From contig NZ_QJJP01000011.1 in NCBI RefSeq assembly GCF_003201565.1, positions 49,825 to 104,844 on the forward strand: DNA of 55,020 bases, given 5' to 3'. The position numbers were made by a program, and so were the translations under genes. Under the pieces are notes generated by a model. The model saw only the letters and a list, made by a program, of their open reading frames with translations. It ran no database searches and was not told the DNA's origin. Positions within the stretch are counted from its first letter, which is position 1. Every line of letters starts with the position of its first letter. This DNA comes from Nitrosomonas sp. Nm84 (GTDB taxonomy: Bacteria > Pseudomonadota > Gammaproteobacteria > Burkholderiales > Nitrosomonadaceae). Below are positions 32,775 through 41,798 of the stretch, in pieces.

Positions 32775-35150
32775 ATGAATACAACCACTACAACACTGAT
32801 GCAAAACGATGCTGCGGATAACAGTGAATCGAGTTTTTCCGGCAATCTACAATCCGCTATCGGTAAGATACATGCTGCTAGTGATATGGATGAGATCATG
32901 TTGGAAGTGAGTAAAGATCTGTGTGCTTTGTTCAATGCAGACCGGCTGATTATTTATACCCTGAGTGAGGATCAAACATTTCTGACCACCCGGGTTAAAA
33001 CAGGATTTGACTCGATTCAAGATTTGAAATTACCGGTACTTGAAAGCACGATTACAGGTTACGTGAGTTTGAAGAAGGAAGTGGTCAATATTGAAGATGT
33101 TTACAACAAAAGTGAATTGAAAAAGATCAATCCATTGATTATTTTTTCATATGAAGCGGAAAAGCGTACTGGCTATCGCACCAAACAAATGCTCGTTGCA
33201 CCGGTTCTAAGTGTGGACACTCAAGAATTAATGGGCGTAGTTCAGGTTATCAATCATAAAGGCGGGCAGCCATTTACAGCGGTCGCTGTTGACGGTGTGA
33301 TTGAAATCTGCCGAGTACTTGCAACGGTATTTAAACAACGTTCAAAATCCGCTCAAGTAGCTAAATCAAAATATGATTATCTGATTTTCGATGCGGTGAT
33401 TTCCGCGGCTGAACTGGAATTGGCCACACGTTCTGCGCGCAAGAAAGGGTGTGATCTGGAAGATGTACTGGTAGACGAGCTGCAGATTGGTTTGCCGCTC
33501 ATCGGTAAAGCACTTTCTGCATTTTTTGATACTCGTTATGAGCCTTTTAAGAAAGATCGGATTAAACCGATGGATCTGCTTAGAAATTTAAAAAAGGATT
33601 ATGTGGAAAGTAATGCCTGGCTGCCTATTGATGAAACGAAGGATGGCCTGGTGGTTTTAACGCTGGATCCTGAGCGGATTAAATCTCAGCGCATTGCGAG
33701 CAAGATTTTTCCCAAACACAAGATTACCTATGTGGTTACTACCAAGCGTGAATTTGGTGCAATCGTTGAGCAATTCTATGGCGGTAGCCAGGATGAGATG
33801 GCTACGGGCAATATTACCGAAATGCTGTTTAATCTTGAAGGAGAAACTGCTGAGGAAATTGTCAGCGAAAGAGAAGAATCTTCAGCAGCTTCGGATAATG
33901 AGCTGGTCAAGCTCGTCAATAAAATCATTGTGGACGCTTATAAGATGGGCGTGTCGGATATCCACGTAGAGCCTTATACAGGAAAAGAGAAAACCAAAAT
34001 CCGCTTCCGTAAGGATGGTTCATTAATGCCCTATATCGAGATTCCAGCCAGTTACCGCAATCCACTGGTGACGCGGATCAAGATCATGTGTGATTTGGAT
34101 ATTTCCGAGAAACGCAGGCCACAGGACGGCAAGATTAAGTTTAGAAAATTTGCTCCACTGGATATTGAGCTGCGTGTTGCCACCATCCCTTCTGCGGGTG
34201 GTATGGAAGATGTTGTCATGCGGATCCTGTCGGCTGGAGAACCTATCCCGCTGGATAAAATGGGTTTTACCGCCCGCAACCTGGAAGAGCTGAAAAAAAT
34301 CATCAGTAAACCTTATGGCTTGTTTTTTGTGTGTGGTCCTACGGGTTCAGGTAAAACAACCACGCTGCATTCCATTTTGAAACATCTTAATCGCCCGGAA
34401 ACCAAAATCTGGACTGCGGAGGACCCCGTTGAGATCACGCAAAAGGGATTACGTCAGGTGCAAATCAATGTCAAGGCAGGCTTGACCTTTCCCGTGATCA
34501 TGCGGTCTTTCTTGCGCGCAGACCCGGATATCATCATGGTCGGCGAGATGCGCGACAAGGAAACCACCAGTATCGGTATCGAAGCTTCGTTAACCGGGCA
34601 TCTGGTTTTTGCCACACTACATACCAACAGCGCGCCGGAGTCGGTGATTCGTTTGCTGGATATGGGGATGGATCCCTTCAATTTCTCTGATGCACTGCTG
34701 GGCGTTCTGGCGCAACGGCTGGCGAAACGCTTGTGTAAGTGTAAGCAATCGTATGTAGCCAGTGAACGTGAGATTAAGGCATTGTTGACGGAATATTGCG
34801 AAGAGTTGAGTCATATTGAACGATTTAAAGTGGATCCGGAAGCTGCGCGTAAGACAATCCACGACGATTGGATTAAGCAATATGGTAATGACAAAGGTGA
34901 AATTACATTGTGCAAGCCAGTCGGTTGTGATGATTGTACCGGTACAGGTTTCTCCGGTCGAGTAGGATTGCATGAACTGATGACGGCAAGTGACGCATTG
35001 AAAAAGAATATCCAGGAGCGTGCCCGCGTGGCGGAAATGCTGGTGACGGCGTTGGGCGATGGGATGCGTACGCTGAAGCAGGACGGCATCGAGAAGGTGC
35101 TACAGGGAATTACCGATATTCATCAGGTGCGGACGGTGTGTATTAAATAA
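32775..35150 (+). CDS. GAF domain-PulE/GspE-type ATPase
   Basis: About 791 residues. A GAF domain (about 30-180, with LFNADRLIIYTL and GYVSLKKEVVNIEDV) is followed by an MshEN-like region (about 200-350) and a GspE/PilB-type secretion ATPase. The ATPase has Walker A in CGPTGSGKTTTLHSI, the Asp box EDPVEI, Walker B in ADPDIIMVGEMRD and a four-cysteine zinc segment (CKCKQ, then GCDDCTG). Such ATPases power type IV pilus extension or type II secretion at the inner membrane. No pilus or secretion genes lie next to it, so the machine it serves is unknown. GGAGA lies 9 bases before the ATG. Confidence 0.85.
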   Translation: MNTTTTTLMQNDAADNSESSFSGNLQSAIGKIHAASDMDEIMLEVSKDLCALFNADRLIIYTLSEDQTFLTTRVKTGFDSIQDLKLPVLESTITGYVSLKKEVVNIEDVYNKSELKKINPLIIFSYEAEKRTGYRTKQMLVAPVLSVDTQELMGVVQVINHKGGQPFTAVAVDGVIEICRVLATVFKQRSKSAQVAKSKYDYLIFDAVISAAELELATRSARKKGCDLEDVLVDELQIGLPLIGKALSAFFDTRYEPFKKDRIKPMDLLRNLKKDYVESNAWLPIDETKDGLVVLTLDPERIKSQRIASKIFPKHKITYVVTTKREFGAIVEQFYGGSQDEMATGNITEMLFNLEGETAEEIVSEREESSAASDNELVKLVNKIIVDAYKMGVSDIHVEPYTGKEKTKIRFRKDGSLMPYIEIPASYRNPLVTRIKIMCDLDISEKRRPQDGKIKFRKFAPLDIELRVATIPSAGGMEDVVMRILSAGEPIPLDKMGFTARNLEELKKIISKPYGLFFVCGPTGSGKTTTLHSILKHLNRPETKIWTAEDPVEITQKGLRQVQINVKAGLTFPVIMRSFLRADPDIIMVGEMRDKETTSIGIEASLTGHLVFATLHTNSAPESVIRLLDMGMDPFNFSDALLGVLAQRLAKRLCKCKQSYVASEREIKALLTEYCEELSHIERFKVDPEAARKTIHDDWIKQYGNDKGEITLCKPVGCDDCTGTGFSGRVGLHELMTASDALKKNIQERARVAEMLVTALGDGMRTLKQDGIEKVLQGITDIHQVRTVCIK

Positions 35151-35192
35151 ATTGGATTAAGATCTGAACTACTACACTCTCAACTTGCGATT

Positions 35193-35220
35193 CCCCGTGG
35201 TCTTGCCACGGGGTTGTTTA
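35193..35220 (+). terminator. Rho-independent terminator
   Basis: CCCCGTGG (35193-35200) pairs with CCACGGGG (35206-35213) around TCTTG, followed by TTGTTTATTTT. It ends the GAF-PulE ATPase transcript. Confidence 0.9.
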
Positions 35221-35265
35221 TTTTACAGTCTCTACACCAGGTTTGACTATAGCTATCATCTTCTG

Positions 35266-36139
35266 GAGGCCTTTGCACGGTCAGAGAGAGTTTCATCTGA
35301 TCAGATGTTAGAATACGATTTTGAATCATTGGGTTGAGTAAATCTTATGAGTTTTTCGGAATACGATGTCAATCGCCGCACGCGCAAAGGGAATTTTCTA
35401 AGCCAAATAGGCCAACTGATAGATTGGAAGACGATAGAGCGAAAAATTGCACAGCATTATGCGCCTGGATCGGATGCAGCGGGTCGTCCAGCGTATTCTG
35501 GACTACTGTTATTCAAGATGCTGCTGGTAGGAATTTGGAACGGTGGCCTAAGTGATGAATCGGTCGAAGACATGGCTAATTCGAATCTGCACGTGATGCG
35601 ATTTCTGGGACTGAGTTTGGAAGATGATGTTCCTGACCATTCGGTGCTGTCGCGCTTCAGAACTCGGTTGACGGCTGCGGACGCGTGGGATGGTTTATTA
35701 GCGCAAATTAATGCACAGATACAAATGCACAACATTACCATCAAGCAAGGTTGCCATGTTGACGCGAGCATTACGCACAGTGCGCATAAACCGAAAAGCA
35801 GGATAAAGCGGTGAAGAACAAACCGCTATTGAAGCGGCAATTGCAACGCAATCGTTTGATTACAAAGGTTCGCTATGTGGTAGAACGTACCTTCGGCAGT
35901 CAGGCGCGCTGGTTTGGCAGCAAAGTACATACAACTTAAAAAGACTACCCCAACTCTTTGCCGATCGCCAATTGATCACGCAAACATAGGGATATTGCGT
36001 CCTCTTGACCGGAAATACCCGGGTTAGAGTGATTATCCCTGGCTCATTTGCGGGAAAATGACTAAAAATCACTCGATCAAGTAAAAATAAACGCGAAATT
36101 ACATCGAAATAAAGATTCGCATGATTTTGCAAAGGTCTC
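35266..36139 (+). mobile_element. IS5-family element, internally deleted
   Basis: The left end reads GAGGCCTTTGCACGG at 35266; the right end at 36128-36139 is TGCAAAGGTCTC, whose reverse complement GAGACCTTTGCA matches the left with one change. The interior holds only the beginning and end of a transposase gene. A similar end, TGCAAGGTCTC, recurs at 36293-36303, so an outer or second element end may be present. A clean target duplication was not seen. Confidence 0.8.
35347..35989 (+). pseudogene. IS5-family transposase, deleted
   Basis: The first 155 codons give the N-terminal DUF772-type region (MSFSEYDVNRRTRKGNF, GRPAYSGLLLFKMLLVGIW, DDVPDHSVLSRFRTRL) up to the first catalytic Asp block (GCHVDASITHSAHKP). 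A stop follows. Then the family's C-terminal piece resumes: KNKPLLKRQLQRNRLITKV, VVERTFGSQARWFG with the catalytic Glu, and after another small gap YNLKRLPQLFADRQLITQT ending at 35989. The middle, with the second catalytic aspartate, is deleted, so no active enzyme can be made. Confidence 0.85.
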
Positions 36140-36314
36140 TTTGGTTTATTCAGCTTAAAAACATTACTATCTGTCATGTGGTGTTTCCTTTTTCACTGGT
36201 CGATCTGCCGAGATCTTTACCAACAGGTTACACCGCTTATTCCTCCCTTGTCATACACCAGAAATGGGCATAGTTTCCCTAGGATCGTTGCTGTGCAAGG
36301 TCTCTATCTAGAGT
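36140..36314. other. Gap with a second IS5-type end
   Basis: About 175 bases between the IS5 remnant and the ycgR stop. It contains TGCAAGGTCTC at 36293-36303 next to CTATCTAGAG; CTAG is a common IS5-group target. No gene was recognised. Confidence 0.45.
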
Positions 36315-37097
36315 TTATTTTATTTTTCTTATTTGTTCTTGTTTGACAATATAGCGTTGTATCATTGCTTCTGTTTTTGATGGTAAGTCTATGAATTCAC
36401 ATCCAACGCGGTGGTAAGAGTCGCCACTATGCAATTTCATTGCATATGTATTTTTTACTTTGATAGTCGTATTTACAATGCCGATTTCAGGGAGTGAAAT
36501 TTGACAATTCTCATAAATTGTTCCTGGTTCAAGGTTGATAGTGGTATGTTGATCAATTGCTCCAATACCACCACAGCTTATGTCGAGTAACGTAATTTCG
36601 GCTTTTATAGATTTATCTTCTATAAGGACAGGAATGATACACTTGAGCGGTTTTGTAATTGGAGTAGAAATGCGAAAATTGTCTCTTCTTTGGATGCGCA
36701 GTAAATATTTTGGAATATTGACAGAAAAGGCATGCTCCCCTTTAAATTCTGTCTTGTTAATGTGAGTACAGATAAATTCTATTTTGACTTTATTTTGCGT
36801 GGTAACAAAGATTAGTTCTTTAGACTGTAGTGCTTGCTGACTTACTTTTGCATTAGTGCCATAGTCTATTATTATTTCTTTTTTATCAACATCTATGGCG
36901 AGGATAGAAGTTAGGATGAAACTATCTCCATAACCGAGATATAGAGTGATTAGCGAATTTGCTTGCATTATTCCACGAAGTATAAAGAGAATATCAATTT
37001 CTGAATAAACACGAAAGTTTTCATCTTTTTCTTCTCTGGAAAGCCGGCTTGGCTCTAGTACTTCAAGCGCTTCGGTTCTTTGATTAGATTCTTGCAT
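36315..37097 (-). CDS. ycgR: Flagellar brake protein YcgR (PilZ domain)
   Basis: 260 residues. The N-terminal YcgR domain (about 28-135) is followed by a PilZ domain (about 140-255). The c-di-GMP-binding motifs are clear: RRDNFRISTP (RxxxR) and LDISCGGIGA (DxSxGG). When c-di-GMP rises, YcgR binds the flagellar motor or stator and slows rotation. It starts 2 bases after the FlhB-like gene's stop, so it is translated with it. Several GGDEF proteins in this window could supply the ligand. Confidence 0.92.
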   Translation of the reverse strand: MQESNQRTEALEVLEPSRLSREEKDENFRVYSEIDILFILRGIMQANSLITLYLGYGDSFILTSILAIDVDKKEIIIDYGTNAKVSQQALQSKELIFVTTQNKVKIEFICTHINKTEFKGEHAFSVNIPKYLLRIQRRDNFRISTPITKPLKCIIPVLIEDKSIKAEITLLDISCGGIGAIDQHTTINLEPGTIYENCQISLPEIGIVNTTIKVKNTYAMKLHSGDSYHRVGCEFIDLPSKTEAMIQRYIVKQEQIRKIK

Positions 37098-37099
37098 TG

Positions 37100-37432
37100 T
37101 TAGTTGCTCCCCAGATTTTTTGGAATTGTCTTTGGGTTAAGGCTACCTTTAGTTAAACGTTTTGCTCTTTCCTGATCCAGATGATAAAGCCATGCTAATA
37201 ATTCGGCGACTGCAATATAAAGTTGCGGTGGAATACGCTCATCAAGATTAACTTGCATGAGTAATGAAACCAGTTCACTTGATTCATGAACATAGATGCC
37301 AGCTTCTTTTGCACGTTTAATAATCTCCTGGGCAATAAGACCACGACCTTTTGCAACGACTTTAGGTGCTATCTGGCCTTCTCGATAGGCAAGTGCAACT
37401 GCGGTGAGATAAGATTCACTTTCCGTCATCAT
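37100..37432 (-). CDS. Stand-alone FlhB C-terminal homologue (FlhX type)
   Basis: 110 residues matching only the cytoplasmic domain of the export-gate protein FlhB: AVALAYREGQIAPKVVAKGRGLIAQEIIKRAKEAG, then ELLAWLYHLDQE. The autocleavage NPTH sequence that precedes this part in FlhB is absent, as are the four membrane helices. In other bacteria such proteins (FlhX) can bind or replace the cleaved tail of FlhB in substrate switching. It overlaps the fliK-like gene by 17 bases, and FliK is exactly the partner that triggers the FlhB switch. Confidence 0.85.
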   Translation of the reverse strand: MMTESESYLTAVALAYREGQIAPKVVAKGRGLIAQEIIKRAKEAGIYVHESSELVSLLMQVNLDERIPPQLYIAVAELLAWLYHLDQERAKRLTKGSLNPKTIPKNLGSN

Positions 37433-38420
37433 GTTGGACCTCTATTGATTGAATAATTAATCCAGCTGATCGCATGTCTACTGCGAGTGATAATTGATTA
37501 TTCTTCAATAAACTAGCGATGTCTAGTTGTGAGGCATTTAGTTTAATATGGATGTTCTGAGAGTCCAGTGCAATCTTGACTGTAATATCTCCAAGTTCTG
37601 GCATCGACAAACGTATCTGTGTGTGCCATCGTGTAGTAGGCTCATTTTTCTTGCTGCTATGAGATTCCTCATAAATATCCCATTCTATGTGTTGATTCTC
37701 CCAGATTTCTCCACGCCAAAATAGATGACCCGTTTCTAAGGTGGTTAATTGTTGTAGTACCAGGGGGATACTCTGAGTATTTACGGGCATATCGGTGCCA
37801 AGTGGAGCAGATGCAATTGATTTAGTGGCAGACATGTCAGTTACCAACATTAACTTGCTTTGAGGCTCATGGTGTAAATTCTCAAGTGTATTTTCTCCAT
37901 TAATCCATTGGGCTTGATGTGATTCATAGAATAATCCACTTTGAACGATTGCTTTCTGTAATAAACTAGGTAATTCAGTGCTATTTATTGGCACCCCATT
38001 CAGAATTGGAGACGTGCTAGTAATTTGAGCTATGCCTGATAGTGAGTGCTTTAATGCATCTTGCAGCAGAACATTAAGAAAGCGTCCAGTGGTGCTGATT
38101 GACGCGTGATTTTCGTTAGTTTCTAATGATGTTTCGCTGTGGATAAGAAATTTTAAGTTCGGTTCATGAGATATAAAAATAAGTTCTAGCTTGGTACCAG
38201 GTTGGAATTTCTCTGGCAAATACATTTGTAGGAGACTATCTGCAACTAAAACTCTAGACTTCCCATTGAATAAACGAGCCTCAACTAATGCTTGATATTT
38301 CTGATCTTGCTCAAATTGAATAGAAGAATTTTGTGAGTCTGGAATTGCTATTACTGGCGTAACAAGTTTTACTTGAGTTAAAGGTGCGATTGAATTAGTT
38401 TTATTGATAGCTGGAATCAC
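37416..38420 (-). CDS. FliK-like flagellar hook-length control protein
   Basis: 334 residues, low in recognisable motifs over the first 200, as usual for the FliK ruler part. The last 80 residues resemble the FliK C-terminal domain: TQIRLSMPELGDITVKIALD, then IHIKLNASQLDIASLLKNN and VDMRSAGLIIQSIEV. FliK measures hook length and makes FlhB switch from hook to filament export. The gene sits within the filament operon and overlaps a FlhB-like gene, supporting the assignment. A second, classical fliK may exist elsewhere in the genome. Confidence 0.72.
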   Translation of the reverse strand: MIPAINKTNSIAPLTQVKLVTPVIAIPDSQNSSIQFEQDQKYQALVEARLFNGKSRVLVADSLLQMYLPEKFQPGTKLELIFISHEPNLKFLIHSETSLETNENHASISTTGRFLNVLLQDALKHSLSGIAQITSTSPILNGVPINSTELPSLLQKAIVQSGLFYESHQAQWINGENTLENLHHEPQSKLMLVTDMSATKSIASAPLGTDMPVNTQSIPLVLQQLTTLETGHLFWRGEIWENQHIEWDIYEESHSSKKNEPTTRWHTQIRLSMPELGDITVKIALDSQNIHIKLNASQLDIASLLKNNQLSLAVDMRSAGLIIQSIEVQHDDGK

Positions 38421-38476
38421 AATAGTTTGTTTTTTTATACTTGTTCAAACGCAACATATCTTAATGATCTTACTTG

Positions 38477-38821
38477 TTATATATTATCAATTGGTTGGTA
38501 TGCTTGCTGAAGATTTCGTGTTCGACCATTGGCACTAAGCATGTCCTGTAATCGCATCACCCAAGGTTCAGTAATTGCTCTAATTTGAGCATCGTCATCC
38601 AATATTTGATGGATAATTCTTATCTTGTTTTGTAGTAATTCTTTATCTAGTATGGGTTCCAAGTCTTTCTTTATAAGTATTCCAGTTAACTGTCTACACT
38701 CTTGTTCTAAAGATATCAATTCATCCCATTTTTTATTCTGAGCAGCAACTAACATTTTACCGGTAGTTGCTAAAATGGCTTCATAAGTCATAATCGTGTA
38801 AGTGCTATCCATATTTTTCAT
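38477..38821 (-). CDS. fliT: Flagellar export chaperone FliT
   Basis: 114 residues, all helical. The YEAILATTGKMLVAAQNKKW opening and the WDELISLEQECRQL helix match FliT, which holds the cap protein FliD before export. Its C-terminal helix (WVMRLQDML) is the autoinhibitory/binding part in the family. It follows fliS by 48 bases, the standard order fliD-fliS-fliT. Confidence 0.88.
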   Translation of the reverse strand: MKNMDSTYTIMTYEAILATTGKMLVAAQNKKWDELISLEQECRQLTGILIKKDLEPILDKELLQNKIRIIHQILDDDAQIRAITEPWVMRLQDMLSANGRTRNLQQAYQPIDNI

Positions 38822-38869
38822 ACCTTTGCTCTTAAAACAGAATTTTATTTATTTAGACTGTGGTTGTTG

Positions 38870-39283
38870 TCACTGAGACTTTAGAGTTTTATTAGATTCT
38901 CCAATATTTTTCCAAGCATCATGCAATTCAGCTAGAAGCTTATTAACTTCATCAACTATCTCAAGATTATTCTGAATGTTGGCTACCACTAATCGATGTG
39001 TCATGTAATCGTAGAGTGCTTGGAGTTTTATAGCTAAATCACCCCCTGCATTCATATCTAAACTAGCTTTTAGACCGTGATCAATGATCATAATAGCTTT
39101 TGATAGCATTTGTCCCTTTTCAGCAACCTCATTATGATGCATATGCATTCGGGCCTTCGCTAAAGCTTCTTGTGCACCCTCGAATAGCATTAAAATAAGT
39201 TTGTGTGGATCAGCTGATTCAATGCTTGTCTCGACACCAATGCGTTGATAGGCAGATATTGCATTATTCATAGTTGCATACAT
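38870..39283 (-). CDS. fliS: Flagellar export chaperone FliS
   Basis: 137 residues. NNAISAYQRIGVETSIESAD and PHKLILMLFEGAQEAL are the FliS hallmark. It is a four-helix cytoplasmic chaperone that binds the C-terminus of flagellin and keeps it unfolded until export. It lies 40 bases after fliD. Confidence 0.95.
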   Translation of the reverse strand: MYATMNNAISAYQRIGVETSIESADPHKLILMLFEGAQEALAKARMHMHHNEVAEKGQMLSKAIMIIDHGLKASLDMNAGGDLAIKLQALYDYMTHRLVVANIQNNLEIVDEVNKLLAELHDAWKNIGESNKTLKSQ

Positions 39284-39323
39284 CTAGTAGCTCTCAATAT
39301 AGTGAGTTATTTTATAAACTTTA

Positions 39324-41294
39324 CTAACTTATGGTAGGTAGCCTGGATAATTGTTGTTGCAGAAAATTGCTTGTCTGCGTCATGCTCGCGAGTGTTGTAT
39401 CCAGCGCAGTAAACTGAGCCCGAATACGCTTTTCTGTGTCCACGAGTCGTTGATTCAGAGTCTCTCGTTGAGCATCAATATCCTTAATTGATGAATTAAT
39501 ACCATCAATGCGGCTGTCAATTAGACGGCCATCTAGCATTTCCCCTAATAAGTTATTCAATTTTGCAGCAAATCCGTGTGCAAAATCGATATCCCCTCTA
39601 GCACCTATACCGCCCCCAGTTATTTTGAGAACTAGTCCACTGCTATCAGCTGCGCCGGTTAATGTTTGACCAGAACCAGTTGCAGTTATGCCATTAATCG
39701 TACCTGCCACGTCTTTGCCGCTGGTTTCAACTGGTGCGCCAAATAAATCCAATTTGCCATTACCACCTGTAATAGATACAGTTGAAGCAGAACCATATTG
39801 ATCGGAAGTAATGGTTAGTTTTCCAGCAGATTCACTGAGTGTTACTTTAATGCCAGCGGAAGAGATTGCTGATTCACCATTGATTCTTGACTGAATTTCA
39901 GCTACTAATGATGTGGTCGTATATGTGCCTGCTGCAATCTTTACACTAGCTTCCACACCGTCAATAGTGAGGTTGAGTGTATCATTCACTCCCGCACCGA
40001 TAGTCAATGCCGCCGCAGTGCTACCTATCGCGGTGCCTTGTGTTGCAATTTGACTGATATTTAGTGAGTATTTATCGTTAGCTGTATCGGGTTCTGCACT
40101 GACAAATGACACCAAGCTGTCACTAGTTTTTCCAATTGAAGCAAACAATGTAGAAACATCTTTTGTTGAATCACTTAGTACCGCAGATAGCTTAGTAGTA
40201 TCAAGACTAAGTGTGCCGTCTTTCTGAAAAGAAACGCCTACTTCCGATAATAAGCTTAAACCGCCACCCGCTGTGGTTAATGGATCGGAAATCGCACTAC
40301 GCATTTTTGTTTGAATTGATCGAAGCGTTGAGTCACCCGTTAAAATAGATGCTTGCTTCGTTGCTGCGTCGTATTTTGAGAGATCAGTGATAGTTTTGTT
40401 CAAATCATTGTAAGATTTAACAAATGATGAAACTGCACCCTGGATACTTGCTGTGTCTCGAGACAAATTTAAAGTTGTTGTACTACCCAAGTTTGTTTTT
40501 AATAAGTCTAACGTAACGCCTTCAATGGCATCTGTAATTTTATTAGATGCTTTATTGATCGAAATGCCGTCAATAACCAAGGTAGCGTTGCCAGCAGCGA
40601 CAGTCTCGGTAAGGTTTGATGCGCCACCAGAGGAAGCATCGTAAGCAAGTTGAGATAGCCCTGCATTATCTGTATTACTGGCATCAGCATCGGCTGTGGT
40701 TATTTTTAAGGCGTTGCTCAATCCTGTATCTTCTGAAGCGATTACCAAGCGATTGCCGGTACCGTCGTTCACAATGCTGGCAGTTACCCCTGCATTGGCT
40801 GCATTAATTGTGTCACGAATGCCGGCCAACGATGAATTGCTGGGAGAGATGGTAATTGATTGCGCCGCTTTATCAGGATTTAGTGTAAATGTGCCATTGT
40901 TATAAGTCCCAAATTGTATAGTTATAGTACCGCTACCAATTGTGGTGCTCGTAGTGGCAAAGTTAGCAGATTTTAATTTCTGCGATTGCGCGAGCGTCTG
41001 AATTTCTACAGAATGACTTCCTGTTACCGCGGCGGAAGTTGCACTTACACTGGCCAATGTTGTATCGGCAAAATTGGCTGTTATGGCAGCATATTTTGCC
41101 GGATTGGCTAATGCAACGAGGTTATTTTGGAACGAAGATATCATTCCTTTTAAACTCCCAAAAGCAGTTAATTTGGTTTGCTGTATAGCTTCTTTGCTAT
41201 CGAGAGCCGATAGAGGGCGGCTTTCTAAGGTCATTAACTGTTTAACGATACCATTGACATCCAAACCCGACCCAATTCCTGGAGATGCAAGCAT
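39324..41294 (-). CDS. fliD: Flagellar filament cap protein FliD
   Basis: 656 residues. The N-terminal block SPGIGSGLDVNGIVKQLMTL and the DSKEAIQQTKLTAFGSLKG helix are typical, as is the C-terminal coiled coil (RETLNQRLVDTEKRIRAQF, then QTSNFLQQQLSRL). The middle is rich in Ser, Thr, Ala and Gly, forming the variable D2/D3 domains. FliD pentamers cap the growing filament and help flagellin subunits fold. The protein is longer than in enteric bacteria (about 470), which is normal for this lineage. Confidence 0.95.
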   Translation of the reverse strand: MLASPGIGSGLDVNGIVKQLMTLESRPLSALDSKEAIQQTKLTAFGSLKGMISSFQNNLVALANPAKYAAITANFADTTLASVSATSAAVTGSHSVEIQTLAQSQKLKSANFATTSTTIGSGTITIQFGTYNNGTFTLNPDKAAQSITISPSNSSLAGIRDTINAANAGVTASIVNDGTGNRLVIASEDTGLSNALKITTADADASNTDNAGLSQLAYDASSGGASNLTETVAAGNATLVIDGISINKASNKITDAIEGVTLDLLKTNLGSTTTLNLSRDTASIQGAVSSFVKSYNDLNKTITDLSKYDAATKQASILTGDSTLRSIQTKMRSAISDPLTTAGGGLSLLSEVGVSFQKDGTLSLDTTKLSAVLSDSTKDVSTLFASIGKTSDSLVSFVSAEPDTANDKYSLNISQIATQGTAIGSTAAALTIGAGVNDTLNLTIDGVEASVKIAAGTYTTTSLVAEIQSRINGESAISSAGIKVTLSESAGKLTITSDQYGSASTVSITGGNGKLDLFGAPVETSGKDVAGTINGITATGSGQTLTGAADSSGLVLKITGGGIGARGDIDFAHGFAAKLNNLLGEMLDGRLIDSRIDGINSSIKDIDAQRETLNQRLVDTEKRIRAQFTALDTTLASMTQTSNFLQQQLSRLPTIS

Positions 41295-41326
41295 TTTAAA
41301 GTCCCGCCTTTATATGATGTTCTTAG

Positions 41327-41695
41327 TTATGCTTTATCGCTGAATAGCAGCCCTTGCACTTTATCCAATGTACGAGCTATTTCAATAGCCTCTTTTGTTG
41401 GAATCTGCCTAATGATTTCTTCAGTATGGGCATCCATTACTTTAATGACTGTTCTGCCAGTGTCTTCATCAATTGAGAAACGCAGATTATGTGCCAAGTT
41501 ATCTACTGTCTCCTGGATTTTCTGAACAGCTTGTTTAATCTGTTCTTCAGATTCTGACTTATTACCAATTCGAGGTTGCATAGTTGGAGCAGCTGGACGC
41601 GCAATATCTATACCAGACACAAACTCTGGAGCAACCGATATTGTTGTCGAAGGCAATGGAAATATACCTGTTCCGTTTAACTGATTGATATTCAT
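41327..41695 (-). CDS. flaG: FlaG-family protein
   Basis: 122 residues. A disordered N-terminal half is followed by the FlaG domain: IKQAVQKIQETVDNLAHNL, FSIDEDTGRTVIKVMD, EEIIRQIPTKEAIEIAR. FlaG affects filament length by an unclear mechanism. An AAGGA site precedes the ATG. It lies between fliC and fliD, 32 bases before fliD, as in many polar-flagellated proteobacteria. Confidence 0.93.
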   Translation of the reverse strand: MNINQLNGTGIFPLPSTTISVAPEFVSGIDIARPAAPTMQPRIGNKSESEEQIKQAVQKIQETVDNLAHNLRFSIDEDTGRTVIKVMDAHTEEIIRQIPTKEAIEIARTLDKVQGLLFSDKA

Positions 41696-41721
41696 GATAT
41701 GATTCCTTAAAGTTGAAATGA

Positions 41722-41751
41722 ACGCGGGAGTGTTTCTTCACAATCCCGCGT
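41722..41751 (-). terminator. Hairpin between fliC and flaG
   Basis: ACGCGGGA (41722-41729) pairs with TCCCGCGT (41744-41751); the loop can pair further (GTG with CAC). There is no T-run after it on the minus strand, so it may attenuate rather than stop transcription. This would give much fliC and less flaG-fliD message. Confidence 0.6.
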
Positions 41752-41798
41752 GTCATCAGCTTTACTTTTAATTCCCTATATCATTAGTTACGCACTGC

